Positions 1 through 27,051 of a DNA stretch of 64,000 nt are shown in pieces. Position numbers and translations under genes: made by a program. Position 1 is the stretch's first letter, and the number at the start of each line of letters is the position of its first letter. The DNA lies in contig CM038708.1 of assembly GCA_021613375.1 (NCBI GenBank), forward strand, positions 32,082,059 through 32,146,058, in the 5' to 3' direction. The stretch is from Megaleporinus macrocephalus (lineage: Eukaryota > Chordata > Actinopteri > Characiformes > Anostomidae). The notes beneath the pieces were generated by a model. That model made no database searches, had not been told where the DNA came from, and worked only from the letters and a program-made list of their open reading frames with translations.

Positions 1-84
1 AGCGTGCGCCGGAATGTAAGCCCTACGTTTAAGGTGGATCTGGAACATTCCAACTACAGTCTGGCGAATAGGAAACTGAACTGA
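1..84 (+). CDS. Possible 3' end of an upstream gene (28 codons)
   Basis: Frame 1 is open from the first base to a TGA at 82-84 and reads as a mixed, non-repetitive peptide ending SNYSLANRKLN. The following 150 bases are AT-rich and look like a 3' UTR. I do not recognise the protein. A 28-codon open stretch can occur by chance, so this is only a candidate terminal exon. Confidence 0.25.
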   Translation, partial: SVRRNVSPTFKVDLEHSNYSLANRKLN

Positions 85-261
85 GTCTCGTAACAAACTG
101 CCACGTTTTATGAGTTGTTACTTCAAACTGCACCGTGTTTGTTATAAAATGTTCAGTATGTCCTTCACCTTGACAAGAGAAGAGTCTTCATCTCTACATG
201 TGAATGTTTAAAGAGGAATTCTTCTAATTAAAAAAAAAATCTGCATAATTAAACCATAAAG

Positions 262-1180
262 ATGGGAACAGAGTCATCCAGAGTGGTTTGATATGAAACG
301 CTTCGTTCCAGAAAATCTTGTCATGTCAGAATGATCCTCAGTGGTGCTGATGGGAACCTGACGTTCTCCTCTGTAAGCTCCTTCACAGAAAGTTACATGA
401 ACCGCTTCTGAATTCTCAGCCTGATGTCCTGTTTTATAGCTGTGTGAGGAAAAGGGACCTAAACCGTATTGTAATCAATGTATTTTAGTCTAATCATAGT
501 GGAGAAACACATGGAGGTGTTCTAATGTAGCAAAAGACGTGTTTTACCGTCATCAGTGTTACATATCATCACTGTTCAAAGGAAATATCGCCGCTATCCA
601 ATGGAAATCAAGTATCTTCACAACGGCAACTTGATAGGAGAGGCCAAAAACAGTCTTACCTTACAAAAAAAATCTTAACTTTCAATGTTAGTCAATGGAA
701 CCAGATTTTAAAAAGTTATTCAGGAGCATTATTGTTGGTCCATTCATCATGAAATTGTCACACAATGTAAACAACAGCATAAAGTTCAAATGATACATAA
801 AACTAAAAATTGCCAAAAATGGAGCCGCATGTTTTTTCAGCAACCATATCTAATATCTTCACAGGAGACGGTAAAACTTTCTTCCATCTTGCTGTAGGTT
901 AATATAAAAAGGGTTTCATTGAAAGTGCTTTAGGATCATTTCTGCTGATGCATTCATTATGAAACGTTCACACAAAGTAAAGGCAGCTGCTTTCTTTGGA
1001 CAGCGATGATATAAAATATCAGAGGGCGTGGAGGTTCACTGCTGGGTTTGGAAAGTAAATAACTTGACTCTGTTTGTGTTGTACACATTATGACCCCTGG
1101 TTGACCATCAGCACCGCCAAAAAGAAGCTTTTTATATAAGGCATTTCACATCAAACCACTTGGAATGACTTTGTTTACTT
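262..1180. mobile_element. Decayed element with inverted ends holding two MITE fragments
   Basis: The ends at about 267-300 and 1145-1180 are imperfect inverted copies built on the core AGTGGTTTGATATGAAA. The same core occurs at one boundary of the foldback at 39170-40070. Inside lie two minus-orientation fragments of the abundant 250-bp MITE described at 17651: 566-775 and 855-1016. No coding sequence is seen. Confidence 0.4.
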
Positions 1181-1559
1181 CCCTAACACAGAATAATGCA
1201 GGTATTTTGAAAAGAAAGGATGGAAGAGCTCTTTAAGTTCATCCTCTAATTGGAATAAATAGGAATACATTTCTAATAATAGTCTACAAGGAGGTCTGTA
1301 AAACAGTGTTAATCCCACTAAACGTGACCTCACAGAAACCTGTTATACACAGTGTTTAGGCTGATATGTTGATTTATTGTTTTGTAATAGTCGTGAGGTA
1401 GCGTTTTGTGTATTTAGAAGTTATACTTTAATATACATTTATAGTGGAGAAGCACACGTGAGGTGATGTAGGGCAAAATATGCAGTCACATTATTATGAG
1501 CGCTTTCTACTTTCGACAGCAGCAGTGCGTAAGTGGCAGTGTTTTGGTCTGAGGAATGT

Positions 1560-1940
1560 TTTCATGGCATTTTGGGTGTGCCGATTTGGGTATGAACCCA
1601 TCCTTGCAGATCACATACATCCATACATGCTGATTGTCTTCCCTGGGACGGATGGGTTCTTCCAGCAAAACTTGAAATACTACCCTGGACCCCTAATTCC
1701 AAAGACTTAAACCCCACTCAACATCTGTGGGATCACTTTGCTCATCGTGTTCACTCTATAGATCCTCCTCTGCTTGCCCTCCAGCAGATGTGGGATGCAC
1801 TGCAGTCAGCATGACTCCAGATACCTGTGACGAACTAGCAGGACCTTATTGAGTCTCCCAGTCCGTCTAGCTGCCGCCTGTGCTGCATTAGCTGGGTATT
1901 AGCTGGTGGTCATAATAATGTGACTGTGTAGTATATAAGA
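1560..1940 (+). mobile_element. Tc1/mariner-like transposase C-terminal fragment, decayed
   Basis: Broken frames read like the end of a Tc1-type transposase: a DLNPTQHLWD stretch near 1710-1740 (family motif DLNPIEHLWD), then a tail of the type 'ALQ..W..IP..N..DLIES'. It ends in a GGTGGTCATAATAATGTG-type terminus. Stops and frameshifts make it non-functional. Confidence 0.6.
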
Positions 1941-1990
1941 AAGCGTTCACTTTTTCTGATTCGTCAATAATGTAATCATTTTTGTCGTCG

Positions 1991-2966
1991 TACACTATAT
2001 GGGTAACAGTATATACCACTTAATCATTAATTTAGTTTTATTCAGTCTCATTGCCACGAGTGTATAAAATCAAGCTTGTACTGTCTGCCTTTACAAACAT
2101 TAGTGAAAGAATGGGTCTCATAAGCTCACTGAATTCCAGCGTGGTGTTGTAATAGGTTTTCATCATTTTAACAAGTCAGTTTGTGAAATTTCTTCCCTCC
2201 TAGACATTCCATGTTCCACTGTGAGTGGTATTATTGAAAAGCAAAGGCGTTTAGGAACCACAGCGACTGAGCTGGAGCGGGGTCGCTGAGTGCCGAGGAG
2301 TAGTGCGTCATGATTCCTCTGCTGGCTTAATATCTGCAGCGCTCCAAATCTCTTATAGCATCAACACCAGCACAAAAACTGCACGGCAGAGCAGCTTCAG
2401 ATGCGTTGGACGAAGTGGTGTAAAACGTTCTGTGCAGTGATTCTCTATCTGGTGGTCTGATAGATGAGTCCAGGTTTGCCGGGAGAATGTTACTTACCTG
2501 ACTGCACTGTGTCGACTGTAAATTTTGGTGAAGGAGGAATAATGCTATGGGTTGTTTTTCAGGGGTTGGCCGAGACCCCCTTAATTCCAGTGAAGACATT
2601 CTAGACAATTGTTTGCTTCCAACTTATTGAGAACAGTTTGGGGAAGAGGTTCTTTTCTGTTCCAGTATGATTTCCTCCCAGTGCACAAAGCGAGGTCTGT
2701 AAAAGCTGGTACAGTGAGTTAAAGAACTTGACTGTCCTGCACAGAGACCTGACCTCAACCTAATCAGACACCTTTCAGATGAACTAGAACAGAGAAGTGG
2801 CCAGAAATTCCCACAGACACACTAAAATCTTGTAGAAAAGCTTGTGGAAGCTGTTATAGCTGCAAAGCAGAAGACAACTCCATATTAATGCCTGTGAATT
2901 TAGAATTATATATCAACAAAGCTCTTGTAGGTGTAATGTGCTGGTGTGCTTTGTTTATATAGTGTA
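1991..2966 (+). mobile_element. Tc1/mariner element, complete outline, dead transposase
   Basis: The outer ends are inverted: TACACTATAT at 1991 and ATATAGTGTA at 2957. Between them the + strand carries recognisable but broken transposase sequence. From the 5' side it shows the ERMG start region, a helix-turn-helix stretch, a 'GGGIMLWVVFQGL'-like core and, near 2750, 'DLNLIRHLSDELEQ' in place of the usual DLNPIEHLWDELERR. The 2187-2240 segment matches the antisense of the copy at 8560-9036, so they are one family. About 976 bp, with many stops and indels. Confidence 0.75.
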
Positions 2967-3066
2967 TATATATTATTTCAGTAGACACATGTAGGTCGCT
3001 GTAGCGGTCGCTGTAGATGAGTACCACTGTAAAGAAACCAGAGTCTGTAAGATTCTCTACTATGTG

Positions 3067-3069
<3 letters not shown>

Positions 3070-3099
<30 letters not shown>
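3070..3099. repeat. (AG)n microsatellite
   Basis: An uninterrupted run of about 15 AG dinucleotides just outside the Tc1 element. Open frames across it (SLSLSL or RERERE) are artefacts. Confidence 0.95.
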
Positions 3100-3102
<3 letters not shown>

Positions 3103-3393
3103 TGGGACAGAATGTGGATACCTCTTCACCCACATAATCATCACAGACCCATGGCTGACCACATGGCTCAATGTGTGAATTGGAAGTATATCCACTCACC
3201 CCAGTTATTATTATTGAAAGCTTTCCCTCCAGTTTCTGGACCACCGTGAGCTTCTACCTCTCACTGACATCATTCATGCCACGTTTTTGAACGTGAAGTA
3301 TCAATTTCAGAGCAGATTTTGTGTTTAGCAGCCAAGAGAATTTGTTTCAATCAGCAAGTTACAAGTAAGCTTTATATTTCATCATCTATTATA

Positions 3394-3517
<124 letters not shown>

Positions 3518-4197
3518 GAAAATACATAAACTGATCATCTTACTTTAATCATATGAACTGACCACTGCAGCATTTGTTGGAGTTAAAAAATTCCAGCACA
3601 GAAAAGATGAGCCTGTTTCCTAAAAAGAAACTAACTGGGTCTACGAGAAGAGACTAATGGAGCAAATGCAGCAATTAACTATCATAGATGAAGAAGCAAT
3701 AGAATAGGTGCAAATGCCCAGACACAGTTAGACCTGTCACTGTGTTTGATTATATTACTAATTGATAATCTATTATGATTAATTCAGTAATCATATGTTT
3801 AACTTTGGCGAACTGCACCAAACCTAGTCAGACGTTTCCTTATAGAGATTTCAAAAATAATAAAAAGATAAACTAGGATTAGATAAAAAAAGCATAAACC
3901 ACTGTGTGGCAAAACGCATGTAAATAAGTTAATCAAACTCAGTATCTTACAGTTCTGTTAGTAGGAGAATTTAAAAGTAAATTTTAATTAGTTTTGTAAT
4001 TGATTTGTTTATTTATTTCCGTGTGACAGTCCTCAACCTCCTGCTAGTTCGTAGCTGCGAATTCACTCCATACTTTGTTTGTCATGAAAGAAAAATGTTG
4101 AAGTGTGTGGAAGGAAGTTCTTCCAGCAGGAATTCTAGGGGGAGAGCATTTTTGCAGCTGTGATCATTCGCTGGACTGCGTTATGGCTAAAGATGGG

Positions 4198-4232
<35 letters not shown>

Positions 4233-6218
4233 GGAGTAGTTTGGATAGGAGGGGTTGAAAATGTGTGTGTTTTGACTGTGTGGATCAAGATCAAACATTA
4301 CCTTTTATATGATTTAAGGCTTTAAAATGAATTTACTATATATTTGTGTGTATATATATGTGTATATGTGCATGTGTTGAGTTACAGTCATTTGTGCTCC
4401 TATGACACATAAGAAGTAATTTGACTGCGAATGGTGCCCCCTAGTGGAGACTTGTTTAGCCTGTTAAACCTGAGTGAGTAAGTTACAAGCCCTGAGATGC
4501 TTCACACCTGAAATAGCCAGATTTCCATCCAGCTGTGGAATTGAATTCAGACAAATAATGTTGGCAAAAAAAAGCATGTCCAGCAGCTTCGTACAGGAGA
4601 ATAAACCTCTCTACGTCACTTTCATACAATCACAGAGGTGTTTATCGCAGAGCAGCTTTGTCTGCTGCATTTCATTTTCTGGCTGTATTTCACATCATGC
4701 TGGCAAAGATGCCAAGCTACTGAGCGCAGACCCTCCTGCCTTACTCCCTTATTTCCTTAACATTGAGAGCAGGGAGGGGGACGGGACCCCTCGTGTGCCA
4801 GTATTAGCTCAAGGCCAAGATTGTAGCTTGTGTCTTGTTTCTTATTATAATATATTGTAGCGGAGTAACTTGGGAGAAGAAGCCGCCCAGGCCCACATGA
4901 CCTCCCCACCTTATATTCTCCTCTGATCAAATGCTGTTGACCACAGCACATGTAGTGACAGACCCCTAATGATCTTATTCTCTGAGAAATAAGTTCCGTT
5001 AATCAAAATGTTGCTTTTATGTAATGTTGTGCAAGAAACATTCGCGAAGTGCGGACCACTTAAGGCAAAGCAAGGAAGGGGAACTCTGAGGAACCTGGGG
5101 CTGGAGTTCTGGGCGGCTTCGGCTGCTGGGTTTGAAGCCAGGCCCCTGAATTTCGTCAGGAGAAGGTGAGGGCGGAGGAGTGGTTTATATAGTGTGTGAA
5201 ATGGTTGAGGGGCGGAGTTTGGGCAGGGTCCTTCTCCTAAACTTGAGTTATTTCATAACTTCATTTGTTAAAAGTATATGAATATGGGAGGTTTGCTGGG
5301 AGAGCAGTATGTTTGGTTTTGAGAGGAAAAAAATATTTTTTTCTTTTGAAGTGAAAGTGTAAAGTAAGATTCTGTGGGATATATTACCCTAAGACATGCG
5401 GTAAAATACCCCCTTTACCCAAACAACCCTAAAAGAATTATTAAGCAGTTTTATTATAAAGACATTGGCGATGCAACTAAGTCACACCAGGTTTGTTCTG
5501 TTATGTCTAAGTTACACAACTCAGTTACACATAAATAATGGTCCAAACTGACATTTCAGGTGTTTCTATTTCACTTCTGTTTGTAATGAAGTGTAATCGA
5601 GACAAATTGATGAGGCCTCATTGACCAATCTATGCAAGATTCACAAGCGGGGGCTTCTGACTCCCCAAGTAGGGATGGTGGAGCAGGAGGACCCTTTTAA
5701 AGATTCGCTGTCTGTGATATAAAAACTAAAAGAACTGAGATGTTTGCATATGTTTACAGTCCTGTGTAAATGTTTAGATGCCACTGGTGAGATGACGTGT
5801 TCAAAGAGAAAATAAGTAGATCTTCTATACACAGAACACACGTTAAAGAAAGAATGTTTTTTAACAGTAATTGTAGAGGCTGTGTTAACTCATATAATTT
5901 AACTAGGGTTCTTTAAGCCTCTAAACTCGTGCACAAAGATAATTTAATGGAATTTGGGTCTCATTCACTAAACAGTCTTATGAAGAAATTTCTATTTAAA
6001 ACTCACTTATGCAGTTTTCAGCAAGATTCCGACATTCACACTATGTTTTTTTATTCAGGATTTATTCTTAAGTAGAAACACAATCTACTCACACTCATCA
6101 GCACAAAGCTGCGAAGAAGGAAATAACAGTGCACATAGACACTGTTCTGTTTGTGTGGATTTGCACGTGTCACATCTGTTTTAATACACAGCACTAGTCT
6201 TAAGCTCTGCTGAACACT
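3518..6218. other. Gene-free upstream DNA with one GC-richer patch
   Basis: No convincing exon was found. A short (GT)n(GA)n run lies at 4196-4231. The stretch 5040-5235 is clearly more GC-rich than its surroundings and holds GGGCGG-type boxes at about 5171 and 5210 and a GAAG/GTGAGG donor-like site at about 5164. It could hold a non-coding first exon of YES1, but only inference supports this. Confidence 0.4.
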
Positions 6219-6235
6219 GAGTGTGTGTGTGTGTG

Positions 6236-6303
<68 letters not shown>

Positions 6304-6307
6304 TGTG

Positions 6308-6345
<38 letters not shown>
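6219..6345. repeat. (GT)n microsatellite
   Basis: About 125 bases of GT repeats broken by two GTGCCTGT interruptions. Potential Z-DNA former. Confidence 0.95.
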
Positions 6346-6346
<1 letters not shown>

Positions 6347-6504
6347 TTGTAGGTCATCAGCTCCAGGCTAAGACATGATGTAATTAATTAGTTTGTGTTA
6401 CTAACTATAGACTGCTGAAAGTCTATCCAGCATCAGCATCTCTGTGATTTGGTAAAGGCTGGAATGAATCCGGTCTGTGGAAGCTGATAATGTTGCACTC
6501 CATG

Positions 6505-6508
<4 letters not shown>

Positions 6509-6592
<84 letters not shown>
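6509..6592. repeat. (TA)n microsatellite
   Basis: About 42 TA dinucleotides without interruption, followed by a truncated MITE copy. Confidence 0.95.
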
Positions 6593-6596
<4 letters not shown>

Positions 6597-6674
6597 TCGA
6601 TTTCTATATTTCTACATCACTAGGGTCGTTTAAGCCTCTAAACCCGTGCACAAATATGTTTTAATGGAATTTAT

Positions 6675-6855
6675 AATGCAGCAGTTGTCGTTTACGTTGT
6701 GGGGCAATTTCACGTTGTATGGATCAATAGAAATGCCTTAAAGTAGCTTGGAAATAATTCTGGTTCTATTGACTTACATTGAAAGTGAAGACAATTTTTG
6801 TCCTCTCCTGTAAAGTTGCCATTTTGGAGATATTTGTTTTTCATTGGACAGTGAT

Positions 6856-6915
<60 letters not shown>
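6675..6915 (+). mobile_element. MITE copy (5' truncated) ending in (TA)n(GT)n
   Basis: Bases 6675-6862 match the right two thirds of the 17651-17908 MITE, including the TTTTTCATTGGACAG right terminus at about 6838. The left end is lost near the preceding (TA)n run. A compound (AT)n(GT)n repeat at 6857-6915 follows the terminus directly. Confidence 0.75.
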
Positions 6916-6918
<3 letters not shown>

Positions 6919-7440
6919 CATGATATACTAAAGCTGAAGTTGAAATGTGTAAAAGGAACATGTCGCACTTCATTCACTTGTTATTGTTACAATAAAGAAA
7001 CATATTAATAATAAACATTTCTGTTGTAATATAAAATTCTAGTGCAACAATAAAGGTATCATCTTATAATTTATACTAACATACTACTGACTAGTGTTGT
7101 GGTCGAAAACACTAAAGGTGAGTTATAACCAGGACATGGACACGTTATGACTAAGACCAAGATTTTTGTAGTACTTGAGGGTGATTTTTTGCAGAATATA
7201 AAAATTTGTAGTTAATTGTACATTCATCATCATTTGTTATACATGATTTACATAATACAAAATGGTATGTTTTATACTGTGTCTTGTAAAAAATATGGTA
7301 AATAATAAAAAATTATGTTTGTACTGCAGTCTTTGCATTGTAAAATTTGTAAATTAAATGATGGTGGGTTTATTCTCTTTTTTCCCTTCTTCTCTAAAAC
7401 CAGTTAAAAATCACCACCAACTGCAAATATAAACCAAACA

Positions 7441-8420
7441 ACATGCAGTGGGAAAGGTTTGGATGCTCTTGGTTAAAAAATCCTGTTTCTGTAAATTGTT
7501 AAGGAGCTAAAAGATGACCTGATTTAAAAAGACATGATTTTTTTTAATTTACTATTTTTTTTACTATACTATAAGTATTTTTATTTGTGTATTTTGCAGT
7601 TTTAAAAGAATAAAACAAGAAAAAGGACCTGCATCACTCATTAGTAACAGCCCTCTGGCAAATATCCCAGCTTGTAAATGCTTTTTGTAGCATTATTCCT
7701 GTAAAAGTCTTCTAGTTCTGTGAGAATCTCGGGCTGTGAGTAATGTTTTAGGGGACTGTGAAGGTAACCATGAGGTTTATGTTAAAAACCCACTGCTTGC
7801 ATCTCCTAAAGTCACCCATTGTGGAATTTGGTGTGTGTTTAGGATCATTATCCTGTTTTAGAAGATATTTATTATTATTTTTTATTCACATTGTGATATT
7901 TTCTTGCAGAATTTGCTGATATTTTATTTAATCTATTCTTCCCTCTATTAGCTTGATTTGACCCCTATCATTCCTGTTAACCGTCATTTTTTAATTACAT
8001 GATGAACTGAGTAAACGGCTAGCTTAAAACATATTGTTATCTTCTCAAACTCTTCTCCTGCTTTGTGAGCATCAATTATTTAAATTTTCAGAGTGTTGGG
8101 CAGCAGCGTAGATGAGCCCATGGCTGCTGATTGTTGGGATGGGGTTTGATGGGTCTTTGAAATCGACATCACCAGACCTTTCCTAACAATGACTGCGAAC
8201 AGACCTTAGCCTTAACAAGCTAATTACAGATCTTGGTAATGCCTAGAAAGTTTACTTTTTATGCAACTTTGACACTCATTTACTTTTTAAACTGTTCACA
8301 ACAAAAGTAATACACTCATCTTGCTTAAAATATTGAAAGGAATTTTCATCTCTGTCTTTATGTCTTTTGGAGAAAGTTCATCATCTACCCACATATTCAC
8401 AGTAACAGAAAACTGCATGT
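7441..8420 (-). mobile_element. Tc1/mariner element with long inverted ends, internally deleted
   Basis: The left end (7441-7540) and right end (8290-8420) are inverted relatives, sharing TCTGTTACTG-type and 'GATGAACTGA'-type segments. Between them, minus-strand remnants of a Tc1 transposase are recognisable from the common fish family. These include the antisense of the 'MGSSKQL' start region near 8100-8125 and the 'ELREKIIxAHKAGEG'-like N-terminal segment near 8040-8090. The catalytic half is missing. Confidence 0.65.
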
Positions 8421-8559
8421 CATTGTAAATCTATATTGATTATATGAAAACATACAATAAGAAATAACTTCTCAGTACAATAACATTCCAATGAACACAA
8501 ACAAATAATGCTCAGTTGAGCCAACATATTAATTAGATCCTCAACCAGCAGAGAAAAAA

Positions 8560-9036
8560 CCTTTTTCCTGGCAACCGCCAAATCCAGACACGTCCTCCGC
8601 TGCTCTAAAGTCCAATGGCAGCGTACTTTGAACCACTGCATCTGACACTTTGCATTGCGCTTGGTGATGTAAGGCTTGGATGCAGCGGCTCGACCATGTA
8701 AACCCATTCCTGGAAGCTCTCTGTGTGCTGTTCTGGAGCTGATCTGAAGGCCACATGAAGTTTGAAGTTGACCTCTGCGCATCCGCTGACCCGGCTATCA
8801 CATAGCTGAGTTGCTGCCGTTTCCATCACTTTCACTTTGTTATAATACACTGACAGTCGACTGTGGAATATTTAGTAGTGAGGAAATTTCACAACTGGAC
8901 TTCTTTCACTAGTGTATGTAGAAGCAGTCTGCATGCCTAGGTGCTGGTTTTATACACCAGTGGCCATGGAAGTGATTGAAACACCTGAATTCAGTGATTT
9001 GGATGGTTGCGTGAATACTTTTGGAAATATAGTGTA
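8560..9036 (-). mobile_element. Tc1/mariner 5' half, same family as 1991-2966
   Basis: Minus-strand reading gives 'LQTSCGLQISSRTAHREL' and then 'GRAAASKPYITKRNAK', a well-preserved DNA-binding and linker region of a Tc1 transposase. The terminus near 9036 reads ATACTTTTGGAAATATAGTG. The catalytic DDE half is absent after about 8560, where the sequence breaks off. Confidence 0.8.
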
Positions 9037-9207
9037 TATACATGTATTTCTGTAATAGTCTAAAGTCTAGCACTTGCTCCTTTCTCTGCTTTCTCTATTT
9101 CTTATTTATTTGTTTATTTATTTATTTCACATTGCTCTTGGTTTTTTGTTTTCAGTTTATGGTTTATTTGTCTCTAGATGCAAATCCTCTCTGGGTAATC
9201 CTCACAG

Positions 9208-9250
<43 letters not shown>
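9208..9250. repeat. (CT)n microsatellite
   Basis: About 21 CT dinucleotides. Confidence 0.95.
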
Positions 9251-9255
<5 letters not shown>

Positions 9256-9605
9256 TTCAGAGGATTAAGATAAAAATGTTGAGGGCTGAAGAGCGAGTCT
9301 GGTAAATCAACATCACACTGTAAGATCTTCTATCTTTTTTTTAAAATCTGAAACATGTTTGTGTGTGAAATTTTACGTTACCCTTAATGATAAACCATCA
9401 AAGTTTCTTTCTCTCTCCGTCTGTGTCTCCTGTCGAAGTGCAGTTTCTGATTTTGTATCTTTAAAGGAAACACTGCACAGAGGATAAGCTGAAAGGAGTG
9501 TATTGGCATGTGTTGTGGAGAAGAATGTGAGCGATTGCCCAGTCAGACAAGTTCCTCTCACAGCTTTATGGGGACCTCTAGAAGTGTGTAACCCTATCTT
9601 ACCTA

Positions 9606-10225
9606 CGCTACATGGTCTAAAGTATGTGGACAACTGAGTATCACATCTCTATAAGCATGCTGGACATCTCTTTCCAAAACCATGTGCATTAGTTTAGAGT
9701 TGGTTCCACTGGTCTCCACTCTTCTGGGAAGACTTTGCACAAGCTATTGATTTGTGTCTGTGGTAGTTTGTGCCTATTCAGTCAAAAGAGCATTTGTAAG
9801 GTCAGACTGATGTTGGACAAGAGTGACACCCAGATTCAGACTGCCAGATAGTGAAGAGTGATTCATTACTATGGAGAACATGTTTCTACTGCACCAGAGT
9901 CCAGCGGAGACCTGCTTTACAGCAGTCCAGCTGATGTTTGGCATTGTGCATAATGATCTTAGTCTTGTGTGCAGCAGCTCAGCCATAGAAGCCTGTTTCA
10001 CTAAGCTTCGCAGAAGTAGCACTTGGTCAGCTCTGTGAGGTTGTGGGGTCTGTAAGTTATTGTCGCTCCTAGACACTTTTGTTTTGCAAAAATATCACTC
10101 TCTCATTTTCTGTGGCATCCTACAACACTGTCGCATTTGTAGTCACTGAGTTCTTCAATACGACCCATTTTACAGCGAATGTTTGTTAATGGAAATTCTG
10201 TAGCTGTGTGCTGGATTTGATTGGT
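9606..10225 (-). mobile_element. Second Tc1/mariner family, internally deleted copy
   Basis: The left end carries the antisense of GTCCACATACTTTAGAC-type termini typical of a common fish Tc1 family. Internal minus-strand pieces come from the C-terminal third ('SDLTNALLTE'), the middle ('NHSSL', 'WCSR', 'KQVSAG') and the N-terminus ('MGRIEELSD' near 10170). Large parts of the catalytic core are deleted. Confidence 0.7.
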
Positions 10226-10581
10226 CCTTGTTTTTGTTTTTATATTAAGGATGTGGGACAGACTTTTTAAATGAACTCTACATAATATATTCTTTTTACC
10301 TGGTTTATGATGAAACATTCTACTTAAACCCGTGATCAGTAAATTCCTAACTTAGAAAAATGTCCAGAATCTACAAGTGTTCTAGAAATCTGTTGGGTTT
10401 TAAAGGGATCACTATAATCACACTGACAGAAACCTCCAGCTTGTGGACTAACCCCTTTCTACAGGCCTCCTAGTGGCCATTCTGCTTGTGGGATGGAAAA
10501 CGACTCTTCAGATATTTTTATATGTAATAAAATAATGTAATAAAAAAAAAATTATATGTATATTGGAATAAATGATTTAAA

Positions 10582-10830
10582 CTGATCTCCCCGAGTGGGT
10601 TTCCTCTGGGTACTCTGGTTTCCTTCCACATGTCCAAAGACATGCATATTAGGTTGAGCAGTCACTCTAAATTGGCCGTAGGTGTGAGTGTGTGTGTGAG
10701 TGAATGTTGGCCATGTGATGGACTGGCGAACTGTCCCGCCTTCGCCCAATGACGCTGGGATTGGTTCTAGCACACCCCCCCATGACCCCGACTAGCGGGA
10801 TAAAGCGGTAGATAATGGATGGATGAATAG
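10582..10830 (+). mobile_element. tRNA-derived SINE, 5' truncated
   Basis: It shares the body with the full copies at 27323 and 60119: GGGTTTCCTCTGGGTACTC, then CTAAATTGGCCGTAGGTGTG, GATGGACTGGCGAACTGTC and a GGATAAAGCGG end followed by (GATG)n. The tRNA-like head is missing. Confidence 0.75.
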
Positions 10831-11430
10831 ATGAATGGATTTAAACAGATTTTTTCAGGTTAAAGGTTTTTTATTTTGAAACAAATAAAGTTGAAGTTGA
10901 AAAAAGATAAAAAAATATATATAAATAAAACAGAGTTTTTATTCAGAGGCGGATTTATTTTAGCCACCCTACAGTTTATAGCAGGAAGTGAGAGTGTGTC
11001 TCTGTCCCTCATAGTGGGCAGTTATCTCTCATAGTTTTGAAGTCAGAAAGTCTGAAAATCAGTGTGTAACATTAAGAATTGACAATCCTGAAACACAAAG
11101 ACACACTTTCTGCAATTAAGCAAACAGTTTTCGTTTTAATTAAATATATTATGATTTAATGTGTCTACAGCTGTTCAAGTTCTGAACCGATTAGTACTTT
11201 ATTTTTGTTCTGCTAATAATTCATTTATATGTTTACCACTGAAACAGCTGGTAAAGTGTTGTTAGTGTTCTGATTGTTTTGTTAGTGAAACAATTGAATG
11301 TTTAATCTTCCCCTGCAAAGTCCTGCTTCACTGAAATGAGTGGCATTAGAGTGCCTTACAGATGTAATGACCTATAAACCCTGTACACTGATACCTGCTG
11401 TGTGTGTGTATGTGTGTGTGTGTGTTGCAG
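10831..11430. other. AT-rich sequence just upstream of YES1 first coding exon
   Basis: Nothing but AT-rich DNA is seen, ending in the (TG)n tract that runs into the YES1 acceptor TTGCAG at 11425-11430. The YES1 promoter and any non-coding first exon are therefore further upstream or outside the window. Confidence 0.5.
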
Positions 11431-11440
11431 GTTGTTTGAT

Positions 11441-27051
<15,611 letters not shown>

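Noticed and set aside
6219..6345. Regulatory role of the (GT)n run
   Set aside because: A plain microsatellite with nothing nearby to support a function.
8420..9036. Overlapping minus-strand frames as host genes
   Set aside because: They are frame-shifted pieces of a Tc1 transposase lacking the catalytic half.
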